From Pseudomonadota bacterium (GTDB lineage: Bacteria > Pseudomonadota > Gammaproteobacteria > Burkholderiales > Burkholderiaceae_C), in NCBI GenBank assembly GCA_020161775.1, contig JAIUOW010000009.1, positions 119,380-183,379 of the forward strand: a DNA stretch of 64,000 bases, written 5' to 3'. The position numbers were made by a program, and so were the translations under genes. Below the pieces are notes generated by a model, which did not search any database, was not told where the DNA came from, and worked only from the letters and a program-made list of their open reading frames with translations. Positions 42,989-51,408 of the stretch are shown here, one piece after another (within the stretch, counting starts at the first letter, position 1; every line of letters begins with the position of its first letter).

Positions 42989-44650
42989 CTAGGCGCCAGT
43001 CGCGGTGATGCCACAGGTGACTGAAAACGTGATGCTGCTGGCCGCTGGAAAGCTGGGTAATGCGATTCCCCCGCCTTGCAGCGCAGCCACCGTCACGGAG
43101 CCTGCCGCAGGGCAACTGGCCGTACCGCTCACGCCCGTACAACTCACGCTGGTGCACGACAGGCCGGTGGCCGCCGGGTCACTGAAGGTGGCGCCATCGG
43201 CGTCCGAAGGCCCGCTGTTGGCCAGCGTGATGGCGTAGCTGACGGTGGCACCGGCGGTCACCGTGTTCAAGCTGTTGGTCTTGGTGATGGTGAGTGCGGC
43301 GGTGCGCGTGTTGGTGAACACGCAACTTGAATCCATGTTGGCCGGCGGGGTGTACACCACCGTACGGGTGGCGCCGGTCAGCGTGGTGGCGCTGGGGGTC
43401 ACGGCCGCGCCGGTTTCGTCGTTGACGCAGCTCACGCCTGTCACGTATTTGGTGATGCTGGCGTTGGAGCCCGAGGTTTCTGTCAGCGTCACGCTGCCTG
43501 AGTAGCTCTGCTGGTAAGCCGTCATGCCGCCGTCGCCCTGGTTGGTCGCCACAAAGCTGCCGGCGTTGGTCTGCGCCGTGAGGTTGAAGGTGCCGGTATC
43601 TGAATTGGGCACGGCCTTGCGCGCGCGCACCCGGGTCTGCTTATTGTTGGTAATGGTGCAGATGGCGCCGAAGTTGGTCGCATTCATCGCCGCGGCGATG
43701 GTGCGGTTGGCGTTGTTGACCGTCACATAAGTGGCCGACCCGCCGGACGGCGTCGTGCACGAAATGGTGGCGGTTTGCTCCCACCCCGAGGACAGCACCT
43801 CGGTCAGCGTGATGTATTGGGTGCCGCCCGTCGGATGCAGCGGAAAGGTCACGGTCTGAGCCTGGCCGTGGCCAATGGACCAGCTCGTGGTGGGCGACAC
43901 GACAGCACTCGGGCTGCTTGTGCTGGTGAAGGAGAACGTCTGCGTCGATGTACTCGGGTTGGTCTGCTTCACCAGCTTGATCCAGCCTTGCACATAAACA
44001 CCCACAACATAGGCCGCCAGGCCCACGTTGCACTTGGAGTTGGTGGATGCCGTGAGGTCGGGTACGGTACAGGCGCCGCTGGCCTGGTTGTCCCAGGCCA
44101 GCACATAGGGGATACCCAGCTGGTTGTTGCCCGCCGCTGGCAGACAGGTGGCCTTGATGCCGGAGATTTGCAGCGTGGCGGTCGACGAGCCGGTGAAGTC
44201 ACCGCACGCCGTGCTGTTGACGCCGCCCAGGTTGGAAAACGGTGCCGGCGTGGTAGGAAACACGCCCAGCGAGCACTGGCCCGCCGCATTGTTGACACGA
44301 GGGTCGTTGCCCGTCTGTCCGGTGAACAGGCCAATGTTGTAGCGGTCCGGTGAACCGGACTGCAGGGTCGCGATGGCATCCAATATCAACACCTGTCCGG
44401 CCACGCATGAAGAAATGGCGGTGGCCGATGGCTGGGTAAATGAGATGGTGGCAGCCAGGTCGTTGGCTGTGCAAGAACGCGTGGAACCAGCCCGCGTGCC
44501 CACGCAAGCCTGGTCAGTCAGGCCGGTAACGATGGCAGTTTGGGCATGTGCCGGGCCTAGCCAGGCCGCGGCCAGCAGCCAGGCGGCAGCCAACCACAGG
44601 TACCACCGTCCGCGAAGCAGGCAGCGTTGCAGCCAGCCAACCAAAAACAT
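42989..44650 (-). CDS. Exported DUF11-repeat surface protein
   Basis: A 553-residue protein. Residues up to about 36 are a signal peptide (LAAAWLLAAAWLGPAHA). The middle is rich in Thr/Ser/Asn with few charges and several cysteine pairs (SSCVAG, GQCSLG, ATCLPAAG). A C-terminal DUF11-type beta-sandwich (ALTITKTNSLNTVTAGATVSYAITLANSGPSDADGA) is clear. No sorting signal or TM anchor is visible at the end (FSVTCGITATGA), so it may be secreted or bound by other means. It is upstream of the pilin operon in the same orientation, with 128 bases between, and may be an adhesin-like partner; that is inference. Confidence 0.75.
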   Translation of the reverse strand: MFLVGWLQRCLLRGRWYLWLAAAWLLAAAWLGPAHAQTAIVTGLTDQACVGTRAGSTRSCTANDLAATISFTQPSATAISSCVAGQVLILDAIATLQSGSPDRYNIGLFTGQTGNDPRVNNAAGQCSLGVFPTTPAPFSNLGGVNSTACGDFTGSSTATLQISGIKATCLPAAGNNQLGIPYVLAWDNQASGACTVPDLTASTNSKCNVGLAAYVVGVYVQGWIKLVKQTNPSTSTQTFSFTSTSSPSAVVSPTTSWSIGHGQAQTVTFPLHPTGGTQYITLTEVLSSGWEQTATISCTTPSGGSATYVTVNNANRTIAAAMNATNFGAICTITNNKQTRVRARKAVPNSDTGTFNLTAQTNAGSFVATNQGDGGMTAYQQSYSGSVTLTETSGSNASITKYVTGVSCVNDETGAAVTPSATTLTGATRTVVYTPPANMDSSCVFTNTRTAALTITKTNSLNTVTAGATVSYAITLANSGPSDADGATFSDPAATGLSCTSVSCTGVSGTASCPAAGSVTVAALQGGGIALPSFPAASSITFSVTCGITATGA

Positions 44651-44852
44651 GCCTTATCCTCGAATGTGATAATTTCACATCTATACGGAAGTCTAAGGCA
44701 AAATGATTCTGTCGGTTACTTTTGTGAGTTTTTGCCACATTTCCAAATGTGAAAACTTCTCAGATGTGTGCCGGAATTGGTGTTTTGCCCGCCTGAGTGA
44801 CTGGGTTGCAGCGGCGCGCCGCTTAAACTGGAACCAGCGTCTTACTTTCCTC
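44651..44852. promoter_or_regulatory. Divergent intergenic region with two palindromes
   Basis: It separates the DUF11 gene (minus) from the DUF6502 gene (plus). It holds GAATGTGATAATTTCACAT (44662-44680), which contains the dyad TGTGA-N5-TCACA, and CACATTTCCAAATGTG (44736-44751), a perfect 7-bp inverted repeat with a 2-base spacer. The region is A/T-rich around both. They could bind a dimeric regulator acting on both genes; TGTGA halves hint at a CRP/FNR-like protein, but spacing is not canonical. Confidence 0.5.
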
Positions 44853-45677
44853 ATGCAAAACCGTCTGTCCTGGGCCCAAGCAGCATGCGCGCGCGTTTTG
44901 CGCCCGCTGGTGAAGCTGGCATTGGCCATGGGGCTGAAGCATCCGCATCTGGAAGAGCTGCTGCGCGACCTGCTGATCGACGAGGCGCGCAAAGCCTGGC
45001 AGGCCAAGGGCGTGGACCGGCCCAACATCAGCCAGATCGCGGTCACCACCGGCCTGAATCGCAAGGAAGTCACGCTGCGCGTGCGCAGCACCGACGACCC
45101 ATTGCCGCAAACCGAGCTGTCTTCCGCCGCAAAAACCTTCACGCTGTGGCTGCGCCTGTCCAGCGAGTCCCCCGAACTCACGGTGCTGCCAGTGGCCGCG
45201 AGCGACAAGGGCCCCTCCTTTGAATCCGTGGCCCGCCAGGCCAGCCGTGGCGATGTGCATCACCGTGCCGTGCTCGACGAGCTGCTGCGCCTGGGCATGG
45301 TGACCGAGCACGAGGGCCAGGCCAGGCTGATGGTGCAGGGCTTTGTGCCCTCGCGCGACCTGCAGACGCTGCTGGCTTTCCTGGGTGACAACACACGCGA
45401 TCACCTGCTGGCGGCGGTGGCCAACACGCTGGAACAGTCGCCCCGCTTTCTGGAACGCGCCGTGTATGCCGATGGTCTCGCGCCCCCGGAATGCGAGCAG
45501 GTCCACGAGCTGGTCCGCGCGCGATGGGACACGGTGCACCATGAACTGGTGGCCACGCTGTCCAGTGCGGTGGACAAGTCCGCCGGCCATGGCAGCCAGC
45601 GCATGCGCGTCGGCATCTATGCCTACTACGAAGACCGGGCCGAGCCAGCGGCCCACGCACGCAAAGAGCCATCATGA
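44853..45677 (+). CDS. DUF6502 family protein
   Basis: A 274-residue protein from ATG 44853, which fits the family better than the upstream ATG 44703. It begins with MQNRLSWAQAACARVLRPLVKLAL and contains a helix-turn-helix-like stretch (NISQIAVTTGLNRKEVTLRV, about 62-81), suggesting DNA binding; the rest is helical. No signal peptide. DUF6502 genes are often next to DUF5666 genes, as here with an ATGA overlap. Its function is not known; a regulator of the downstream lipoprotein is one possibility. Confidence 0.75.
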   Translation: MQNRLSWAQAACARVLRPLVKLALAMGLKHPHLEELLRDLLIDEARKAWQAKGVDRPNISQIAVTTGLNRKEVTLRVRSTDDPLPQTELSSAAKTFTLWLRLSSESPELTVLPVAASDKGPSFESVARQASRGDVHHRAVLDELLRLGMVTEHEGQARLMVQGFVPSRDLQTLLAFLGDNTRDHLLAAVANTLEQSPRFLERAVYADGLAPPECEQVHELVRARWDTVHHELVATLSSAVDKSAGHGSQRMRVGIYAYYEDRAEPAAHARKEPS

Positions 45678-47263
45678 ACGTCTGGAGGCGTCATGGCGCG
45701 CGGCTGGCTGCCGTGCTGGGCTTGGTCCTGCTGCTGAATGCCTGCGGCGGGGGGGGTGGCAGCCCGGGCATATGCCAGCCAGCCTGCCCGGTAGCCCCGC
45801 CGTCCACGGGTAGCAGCACAGGGACGGGCAGCACCGGCAGCAGCAGCAGCGGAGCCACCACCGACAACACCGGCAGCAGCAGCAGCGGAGCCACCACCGA
45901 CAACACCGGCGCCGGCGTGGCCGGTGGCGGTGACAGCACGGGCACGGGCGGGGGCACCGGCACAGGCGGCACCGCGGGCGGCGACGCCGGAACGGGCACG
46001 TCCGGTACCGGGTCATCGGGCACGGGTTCATCGGGCACGGGCTCGTCTGGTACCGGCGTAGCGGGCGGGTCCGGTGATTCAGGTGTGGGCTCGGGCGGCA
46101 CGGGCGTCAGTGGCGGCACGGGTGTGGCTGGCGGCGTGGGCTCCGGCGGCACGGGCATCAGCGGCGACGGCGGCGTGGGCTCTGGCGGCACGGGTGTCAC
46201 GGCAGATGCGTCCGTGGGCATCGGCTCGGTGGACGGTTTTGGCAGCATCATCGTCAACGGCGTGCGCCATGAAATCGGCAGCGCCACGCTGACCCTGTCA
46301 GACGCGGCCAGCCTGCAGCTGGGCATGACGGTGCGCGTCTCGGGCACTGTCAGTACCAGTCTGGCGGACGGCACCGCCACCAGCGTCGTTTCCGCGGCGG
46401 ATGTGCGCGGCATTGTGTCGGCGCTGAATGCGGCGTCTTTGACGTTCACTGTGATGGGCCAGACCATTTCGGCCGACGACGCCACGATCTTCAGCGGCGT
46501 GGGCGCGCTGTCGTCGCTGGTGAACGGAGACATCGTGCAGATTTACGGCCTGCCGGGCGCGCCGGGCGAGCTGCGTGCCACGCGCGTGGAGAAGCTGGCC
46601 GCCACCGGCAGCCATGTGCTCAGCGGCCTGGTGCAGAACCTGGACACCACCGCCCGCACCTTCCGCCTGGGCAGCGTCACGGTGCAATACACACCCGCCG
46701 GCCTGGTCTCGCCCCTGACACCGGCCACGCTGGTCAACGGCATGGTGGTGCGGGTGAGCGCGGCGGGCGATCCGACCGCTGGCGTGCTTGCCGCCACGCA
46801 GGTGCGGGCCTGGTACACCGTGCCGACCACCGCGGGCGCCGTGGTCAACGTGACCGGCATGGTGACGGATTACGCCAGTCTCACATCGTTCAGGCTTCAA
46901 GGGGTGGCGGTGAATGCGTCAGGCGCGCAGGTGACCGGCGGGCCGTCGTCCGGCATCGGCAACGGCGTCAAGGTGGAGGTCAGTGGCACCATGTCCGGCG
47001 GCGTGCTGGTGGCCACCAAACTCAAGATCAAGCACGTCCCCGGCACTGGCGGGCCGGCATCGTTCAGCGCAACGGGCGCCATTGCGCAGTTTGCGTCGTC
47101 GGCCAACTTCCGCGTCCAGGGACAGGTGGTCAATGCCAGCGGCGCCGGCGTGACGTTCACCGGCGGCACCGTGGGGGACCTGGCCAACGGCCGGCGCGTC
47201 ACGGTGCTGGGCTCGCAGGTGGTGGGCGGCGTGCTGATCGCGCAGTCGGTCGCATTCAACTGA
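45674..47263 (+). CDS. DUF5666 lipoprotein with Gly/Ser/Thr-rich repeat region
   Basis: A 529-residue predicted lipoprotein: lipobox LLLNAC with C24, then a low-complexity part (about 25-175) of Gly, Ser and Thr, including two identical 12-residue repeats (SSSSGATTDNTG type) and many SGTG units. From about 178 there are repeated beta-rich DUF5666 modules (VDGFGSIIVNGVRHE, VRGIVSALNAASLTF and similar). Probably anchored to the outer membrane with the repeats as a stalk. The start overlaps the DUF6502 stop. Function unknown. Confidence 0.8.
   Translation: MNVWRRHGARLAAVLGLVLLLNACGGGGGSPGICQPACPVAPPSTGSSTGTGSTGSSSSGATTDNTGSSSSGATTDNTGAGVAGGGDSTGTGGGTGTGGTAGGDAGTGTSGTGSSGTGSSGTGSSGTGVAGGSGDSGVGSGGTGVSGGTGVAGGVGSGGTGISGDGGVGSGGTGVTADASVGIGSVDGFGSIIVNGVRHEIGSATLTLSDAASLQLGMTVRVSGTVSTSLADGTATSVVSAADVRGIVSALNAASLTFTVMGQTISADDATIFSGVGALSSLVNGDIVQIYGLPGAPGELRATRVEKLAATGSHVLSGLVQNLDTTARTFRLGSVTVQYTPAGLVSPLTPATLVNGMVVRVSAAGDPTAGVLAATQVRAWYTVPTTAGAVVNVTGMVTDYASLTSFRLQGVAVNASGAQVTGGPSSGIGNGVKVEVSGTMSGGVLVATKLKIKHVPGTGGPASFSATGAIAQFASSANFRVQGQVVNASGAGVTFTGGTVGDLANGRRVTVLGSQVVGGVLIAQSVAFN
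45836..45907 (+). repeat. Perfect 36-bp tandem duplication
   Basis: Two directly adjacent identical 36-bp units (45836-45871, 45872-45907) within the DUF5666 gene, each encoding 12 residues. The repeat is in frame, so copy-number change would alter stalk length without breaking the gene. Confidence 0.85.
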
Positions 47264-47287
47264 ACGGCCCCGCCAAGGCCGCCCGCC

Positions 47288-47758
47288 TCAAGTCATGGGA
47301 TGAAAGTGCCGGTGCGGCGCTTGCCCCGGTTTGTCATGCCGGTGGCTCTGGTGCGTCTGCGCCAGCGGCACCAGATGCACCTGCCCATGGCGCACGCCGC
47401 GCACGGCCACCAGCTGCGCGGCAAATTCGCGCACGGCCGCGCTGGCGCCGCGCAACACCACGGTTTCCATGCAGTGATGGTGGTCCAGATGGGTGTGCAG
47501 GCTGCTGACGACCAGGTCGTGGTGGTCATGCTGCAGGGCCAGCACACGCTCGGTCACCGGCCTGTCGTGGTGGTCGTAGACGTAGCTCACGTTGGCCACG
47601 CACCAGGGGGCCTGACCGGCATCCAGCGCCTGCGCGCCGAGCTGCTCGCGGATCAGGTCACGCACAGCCTCGGACCGGTTGTCATAACCGCGTGACGCAA
47701 TCAGCGCATCAAAGCGCTGTGCCAGTTCGTCGTCCAGCGAGATGGTGAAGCGTTGCAT
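47288..47758 (-). CDS. nikR: Nickel-responsive regulator NikR
   Basis: A 156-residue ribbon-helix-helix regulator. The N-terminal strand is MQRFTISLDDELA and the ACT-like C-terminal domain has the square-planar nickel ligands H77, H88, H90 and C96, offset by one from E. coli NikR. The end is a His-rich tail (HQSHRHDKPGQAPHRHFHP), longer than usual, which could bind extra metal. No nickel transporter or hydrogenase/urease gene is in the window, so the target lies elsewhere. It is divergent from the tctC-like gene with 91 bases between. Confidence 0.9.
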   Translation of the reverse strand: MQRFTISLDDELAQRFDALIASRGYDNRSEAVRDLIREQLGAQALDAGQAPWCVANVSYVYDHHDRPVTERVLALQHDHHDLVVSSLHTHLDHHHCMETVVLRGASAAVREFAAQLVAVRGVRHGQVHLVPLAQTHQSHRHDKPGQAPHRHFHPMT

Positions 47759-47849
47759 CCGGCCATGCTAGCGCCAAACGGCGTATATCCGGCATGTAAG
47801 AACTTTGCTAAATTCTTCACACCTCCAACCAACCTGTTAAACAAACGCC

Positions 47850-48845
47850 GTGACCACCCGCCGTCGCCTTCTGGGCACACTGGCCAGCCTGCCCTTTGCC
47901 ACGACAGCATCCGTGCTGCCGCAGGCGGCGCGGGCGCAGGCCACCTTCCCGCAGCCGGGGCGGCCCATCCGCTTCGTTGTGCCGTTTCCGGCCGGTGGCA
48001 CGTCGGACCTGCGTGCGCGTCAGGTCGCACAGCGGCTGCAGCTGGACGCGGGCTGGGACGTGATAGTGGACAACCGCGCGGGCGCCAGCGGCATGATCGG
48101 CTCGGACCTGGTGGCCAAGGCGCCAGCCGATGGCCACACGCTGCTGCTGGGCACCGTCGGCTCCATGGCGATCAACCCGCACATGTTCCCGCAGCAACCG
48201 TACAGCGTGCTGCGCGACCTGCAACCCGTGACGCAGTTCTCGCGCTCGGTCTCGGTGCTGATGGCGCACCGCAGCCTGGGCGTGTCCACGCTGGCTGCGC
48301 TGCAGGCGCAGGCGCGCGGCGGCGCCAGGCTGGCGTACGCCTCCACCGGCAACGGCACCATCGGCCACATGATTGGCGAGATTTACAAGCGCCGCTCGGG
48401 CCTGGACATTGCCCACGTGCCCTACAAAGGCACAGCACCCGCCGTACAGGACTTCATCGGCGGCCACGTGCCGCTGCTGTATGAAACACCGTCGGCCGTG
48501 TGGGAACACATCCAGGCCGGCACGGCCGTGCCGCTGGCGCTCAGCAGCGCCACGCGCATGCCGCAGATGCCGCAGGTGCCCACGTTCCGCGAGTTGGGGT
48601 ATGCCGACATGGTGTTTGACACATGGCAAGGCGTGCTGACCACGCGTGGCGTCTCCCCGCCTGTGCTGGACGTGTTGCACCGGCATATCGCCGCCGCGCT
48701 GCGCCACCCCGACGTGCTGCGCAGCCACGAAGAGCAGGTCAATCTGGTGGTGGCCAACAGCCCGGCCGAATTCGAGCGCTACATCGCCGAGGAAACCAGC
48801 CATTGGGGTCAGGTTGTCAGGGAAACGGGCGTCAAGCCCACGTGA
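47850..48845 (+). CDS. Tripartite tricarboxylate transporter substrate-binding protein (TctC/Bug family)
   Basis: A 331-residue Bug-type periplasmic binding protein. The start (GTG 47850, MTTRRRLLG) has a twin-arginine-like signal peptide cut near ARAQA. Family marks are IRFVVPFPAGGTSDLRARQVAQRL, DNRAGASGMIGSDLVAKAPADGHTLLLG and TWQGVLTTRGVSP near the C-terminus. These proteins are very numerous in Comamonadaceae and Bordetella and bind small carboxylates. No TctA/TctB genes are adjacent, so this is an orphan binding protein. Confidence 0.92.
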   Translation: MTTRRRLLGTLASLPFATTASVLPQAARAQATFPQPGRPIRFVVPFPAGGTSDLRARQVAQRLQLDAGWDVIVDNRAGASGMIGSDLVAKAPADGHTLLLGTVGSMAINPHMFPQQPYSVLRDLQPVTQFSRSVSVLMAHRSLGVSTLAALQAQARGGARLAYASTGNGTIGHMIGEIYKRRSGLDIAHVPYKGTAPAVQDFIGGHVPLLYETPSAVWEHIQAGTAVPLALSSATRMPQMPQVPTFRELGYADMVFDTWQGVLTTRGVSPPVLDVLHRHIAAALRHPDVLRSHEEQVNLVVANSPAEFERYIAEETSHWGQVVRETGVKPT

Positions 48846-48875
48846 ACGGCCGCCGGGCGCGGCCCGGTTGCCTGC

Positions 48876-49205
48876 TTACCTCAACGTGGCCAGCCAGGCA
48901 TTGAGCGTCTGCGCCGTCCAGCGCAGGCGCGACGCCGCCAGCTCGTCCGAATACCGGTAACCCGGCGCGCTGCCCACCCGGCGGCCCATCACACCGCGGT
49001 GAGCCGGGCCGGTCTTGTGCGCATCCACGGCATGGCAACTGGTGCATTGGGCCGCGTACAGTGCCCGCCCCCGGTCGGCATCGCCCGCGGCGGGCGTGAC
49101 CCAGACCCGGGCTGGCGCCGGGGCCTGAGCTGCCACCTGATTTACTGCGGCGCCTGCAAACGCCACCACCAGGGCCCGGGCCAAGCCTGCCTTGTGTCTT
49201 GTCAT
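48876..49205 (-). CDS. Class I cytochrome c, C-terminally shortened
   Basis: A 109-residue protein from ATG 49205 with signal peptide (LARALVVAFAGAAVNQVAAQA) and haem motif C54-T-S-C57-H58. The middle matches small mitochondrial-like cytochromes c (TGPAHRGVMGRRVGSAPGYRYSDEL, then TLNAWLATLR). It stops there, where homologues continue about 30 residues to the PGTKM-type axial methionine. So the sixth ligand is missing, and the downstream sequence in this frame does not supply it. Either a pseudogene end or a high-spin, ligand-binding variant. It is convergent with the tctC-like gene 30 bases away. Confidence 0.75.
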   Translation of the reverse strand: MTRHKAGLARALVVAFAGAAVNQVAAQAPAPARVWVTPAAGDADRGRALYAAQCTSCHAVDAHKTGPAHRGVMGRRVGSAPGYRYSDELAASRLRWTAQTLNAWLATLR

Positions 49206-49341
49206 TGCACCGCTACGGCATGGCGGCGCCGTCAGTTTCAATCGCACACCGATTCTGTCGGATACCGCAAGCCTTGAATCTGGTTGTAACGCACCCGCGT
49301 AAGGGCTGGGCAGACCAACAACCTTCCCATACGGAGTCCCC

Positions 49342-50274
49342 ATGAAACATGCAACGAGCGCCCTGGCGCTGGCCCTGGCAGGCCTGACCTGCGGCCTGGC
49401 CCAGGCCGATACCGGCAAGCTGCGACTGACCGGGGGCGTCAGCTCGATCGACGGTGCCGCAGGCGGCGGCCTGACACCCTGGGCCGTGATCGGCACCAAC
49501 GCCACCGAAGGCGAGATCGGCGCATCAGCCCACATCAGCCGCGCCAGCACGCAGGACTATGGCCTGACCACCTACGGCGCGGCGCTGGGCTTCAAGGACC
49601 GCATCGAGCTGTCGGTCGCGCGCCAGGACTTCAACGCCTCGCCCGCCATCGCCCTGAACGGCATTGCGCCGTTTGGCGTCACGCCGGGCCAGCACATCAA
49701 GATGGATATCGTGGGCGTGAAGGTGCGCGTGGCGGGCGACGCCGTGCTGGACAGCGACACGCTGATGCCGCAGATCGCGGTGGGCCTGGAATACAAACAC
49801 ACGCGCCCCGGCTCGCTGGGCTCGGTGTTCAACTTCCTCGGTACCAAGACCAGCGGCGTAGACGTGTACGTGAGCGCGACCAAGCTGTTCCTGGCGCAGG
49901 GCATCCTGGTCAATGGCACGCTGCGTGCCACCAAGGCCAACCAGAACGGCCTGCTGGGCTTTGGCTCCAATGCGCCGGGGCGCGACAGCTACAGCCTGCA
50001 GCCGGAGTTTTCCGTGGCGTATCTGCTCAGCAAGAACGTGGCAGTCGGTGCCGAATACCGCTTCAAGCCCAACAATCTCGAATCGCTGGGCCGCGCGGCC
50101 GGCCTGGGCGACGCGCTGCGCGAAGACAACTGGAAGGACATCTTCATTGCCTGGGCACCGTCCAAGAACCTGTCGCTGACCCTGGCCTACGTGGACCTGG
50201 GCCGCGTGGTGCCCGGCATCACCGGCAACCGCAAGCAAAAAGGCGCTTACCTGTCGGCGCAAGTGGCCTTCTGA
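49342..50274 (+). CDS. DUF3034 family outer-membrane-like protein
   Basis: A 310-residue exported protein: signal peptide MKHATSALALALAGLTCGLAQA, then KLRLTGGVSSIDGAAGGGLTPWAVIG, the DUF3034 opening. The rest alternates polar and hydrophobic residues, ends in a strand with terminal phenylalanine (YLSAQVAF), and looks like an outer-membrane beta-barrel. It is first in a run with a globin, a cupredoxin-like protein and a sigma/anti-sigma pair. Function not established. Confidence 0.82.
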   Translation: MKHATSALALALAGLTCGLAQADTGKLRLTGGVSSIDGAAGGGLTPWAVIGTNATEGEIGASAHISRASTQDYGLTTYGAALGFKDRIELSVARQDFNASPAIALNGIAPFGVTPGQHIKMDIVGVKVRVAGDAVLDSDTLMPQIAVGLEYKHTRPGSLGSVFNFLGTKTSGVDVYVSATKLFLAQGILVNGTLRATKANQNGLLGFGSNAPGRDSYSLQPEFSVAYLLSKNVAVGAEYRFKPNNLESLGRAAGLGDALREDNWKDIFIAWAPSKNLSLTLAYVDLGRVVPGITGNRKQKGAYLSAQVAF

Positions 50275-50299
50275 CGCTTACACCCCTCAAGGAACTGAA

Positions 50300-50725
50300 A
50301 TGAAAAAAACCCTGATCGCAGTGACGCTGGCGTTCTGCGGCGCCGCCATGGCGCAGACCGCGCCCACCGACAGCCTGTACAAGACCTTTGGCGAAAAGCC
50401 GGGCTTGGTGAAACTGATGGATGACTTCATGGTGCGCCTGCTGGCCGACCCGCGCACCGGCCCGCACTTCAAGCCCGCCAACCAGCAGCGCGTGAAAGAG
50501 CAGCTGGTGGACCAGTTCTGCCAGGTCATGGGCGGGCCCTGTGTGTACAAGGGCGCCGACATGAAATCGGCCCACGCCAACCTGGACATCAAGAAGTCCG
50601 ACTTCAACGCGCTGGTGGAAGTGCTGCAACTGTCCATGGACGCGCAGGGCATTCCGTTCCGTGCGCAGAACCAGCTGCTGGCGCAGCTGGCGCCCATGCA
50701 CCGCGAAACCATCACGGAGAAATGA
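50300..50725 (+). CDS. Exported group I truncated haemoglobin
   Basis: A 141-residue protein with a signal peptide (MKKTLIAVTLAFCGAAMA) and a trHbN-type globin: SLYKTFGEKPGLVKLMDDF starts helix B, and the proximal histidine is H92 in KSAHANLDI. Group I truncated globins bind O2/NO and may detoxify NO. A periplasmic location is less common. It is followed by an overlapping ATGA to the cupredoxin-like gene, so the two are co-translated. Confidence 0.88.
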   Translation: MKKTLIAVTLAFCGAAMAQTAPTDSLYKTFGEKPGLVKLMDDFMVRLLADPRTGPHFKPANQQRVKEQLVDQFCQVMGGPCVYKGADMKSAHANLDIKKSDFNALVEVLQLSMDAQGIPFRAQNQLLAQLAPMHRETITEK

Positions 50726-51375
50726 TCACCATGCGGCTTGCAACATTCTTCATGGCCTGTGCCTTGGCCTCGGGCGCCGGCGCCGGCGTGGTGTCCGTCA
50801 CCGTGCTGGACAAGGAAGGCAAGCCGGTGCAGGACGCGGTGGTGGTCGTCTTCACAACGGCCAAGGGCGCGCCCAAAACCGCCCTGCCCATGGCGGCCAC
50901 CGTCAACCAGGACAAGATGCGCTTCATCCCGCCGGTCACGCTGGTGCCGGTGGGCGCCAAGGTCACCTTCACCAACAACGACCCGTGGGAGCACCATGTG
51001 CGTGGGTCCGCGGCCGGTCTGGCGCAGTTCTCCAGCACGGGCGGCGGCTTTGAGCTGCGCCTGGACGGCAAGGCCGACGGCAAACCGGGCAAGACCGCCG
51101 AGGTGACCCTGGACAAGGCCGGCGCCGTGCTGCTGGGTTGCCACATCCATGGCTCCATGCGCGGCCATGTGTACGTGAGCGATTCGCCCTGGGCACAGCG
51201 CACCACGCCCGAAGGCCAGGCCGTGTTTGACGACGTGCCTGACGGGCCCGCCCAGGTGCGCGTGTGGCATGCCGACCAACTGATTGACCTGCCGCTGCAG
51301 GCGGTGACGGTAGGCGCCAGCCCGGCCCGCGCCACGGTTCAGCTACAGGTCGTCCCCCGCCGCCGAAGGGTGTAG
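50722..51375 (+). CDS. Cupredoxin-like (methylamine-utilisation/plastocyanin-type) periplasmic protein
   Basis: A 217-residue protein (ATG 50722, or 50731 without overlap). After a signal peptide the cupredoxin core shows a likely type-1 copper set: H91/H92 (WEHHVRG), C140, H143 and M146 (GCHIHGSM). The C-terminal part (about 160-215) is a separate small beta domain. It may carry electrons to the globin or be a copper sensor; that is inference from the operon. It is followed 33 bases later by the sigma factor gene. Confidence 0.8.
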   Translation: MITMRLATFFMACALASGAGAGVVSVTVLDKEGKPVQDAVVVVFTTAKGAPKTALPMAATVNQDKMRFIPPVTLVPVGAKVTFTNNDPWEHHVRGSAAGLAQFSSTGGGFELRLDGKADGKPGKTAEVTLDKAGAVLLGCHIHGSMRGHVYVSDSPWAQRTTPEGQAVFDDVPDGPAQVRVWHADQLIDLPLQAVTVGASPARATVQLQVVPRRRRV

Positions 51376-51385
51376 GCCAAGGTTT

Positions 51386-51405
51386 CGCGAGTCCCTATAC
51401 TCGCG
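51386..51405. promoter_or_regulatory. 7-bp inverted repeat before the ECF sigma gene
   Basis: CGCGAGT (51386-51392) and ACTCGCG (51399-51405) flank a 6-base CCCTAT loop, ending three bases before ATG 51409. No ribosome binding site of standard type is left free, so the hairpin or operator may limit sigma factor expression. A terminator role is unlikely because no T run follows. Confidence 0.45.
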
Positions 51406-51408
51406 CCG

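Noticed and set aside
45836-46200. Repeats in the DUF5666 gene as a CRISPR array
   Set aside because: The units are adjacent without spacers, in frame and code for a Gly/Ser/Thr stalk.
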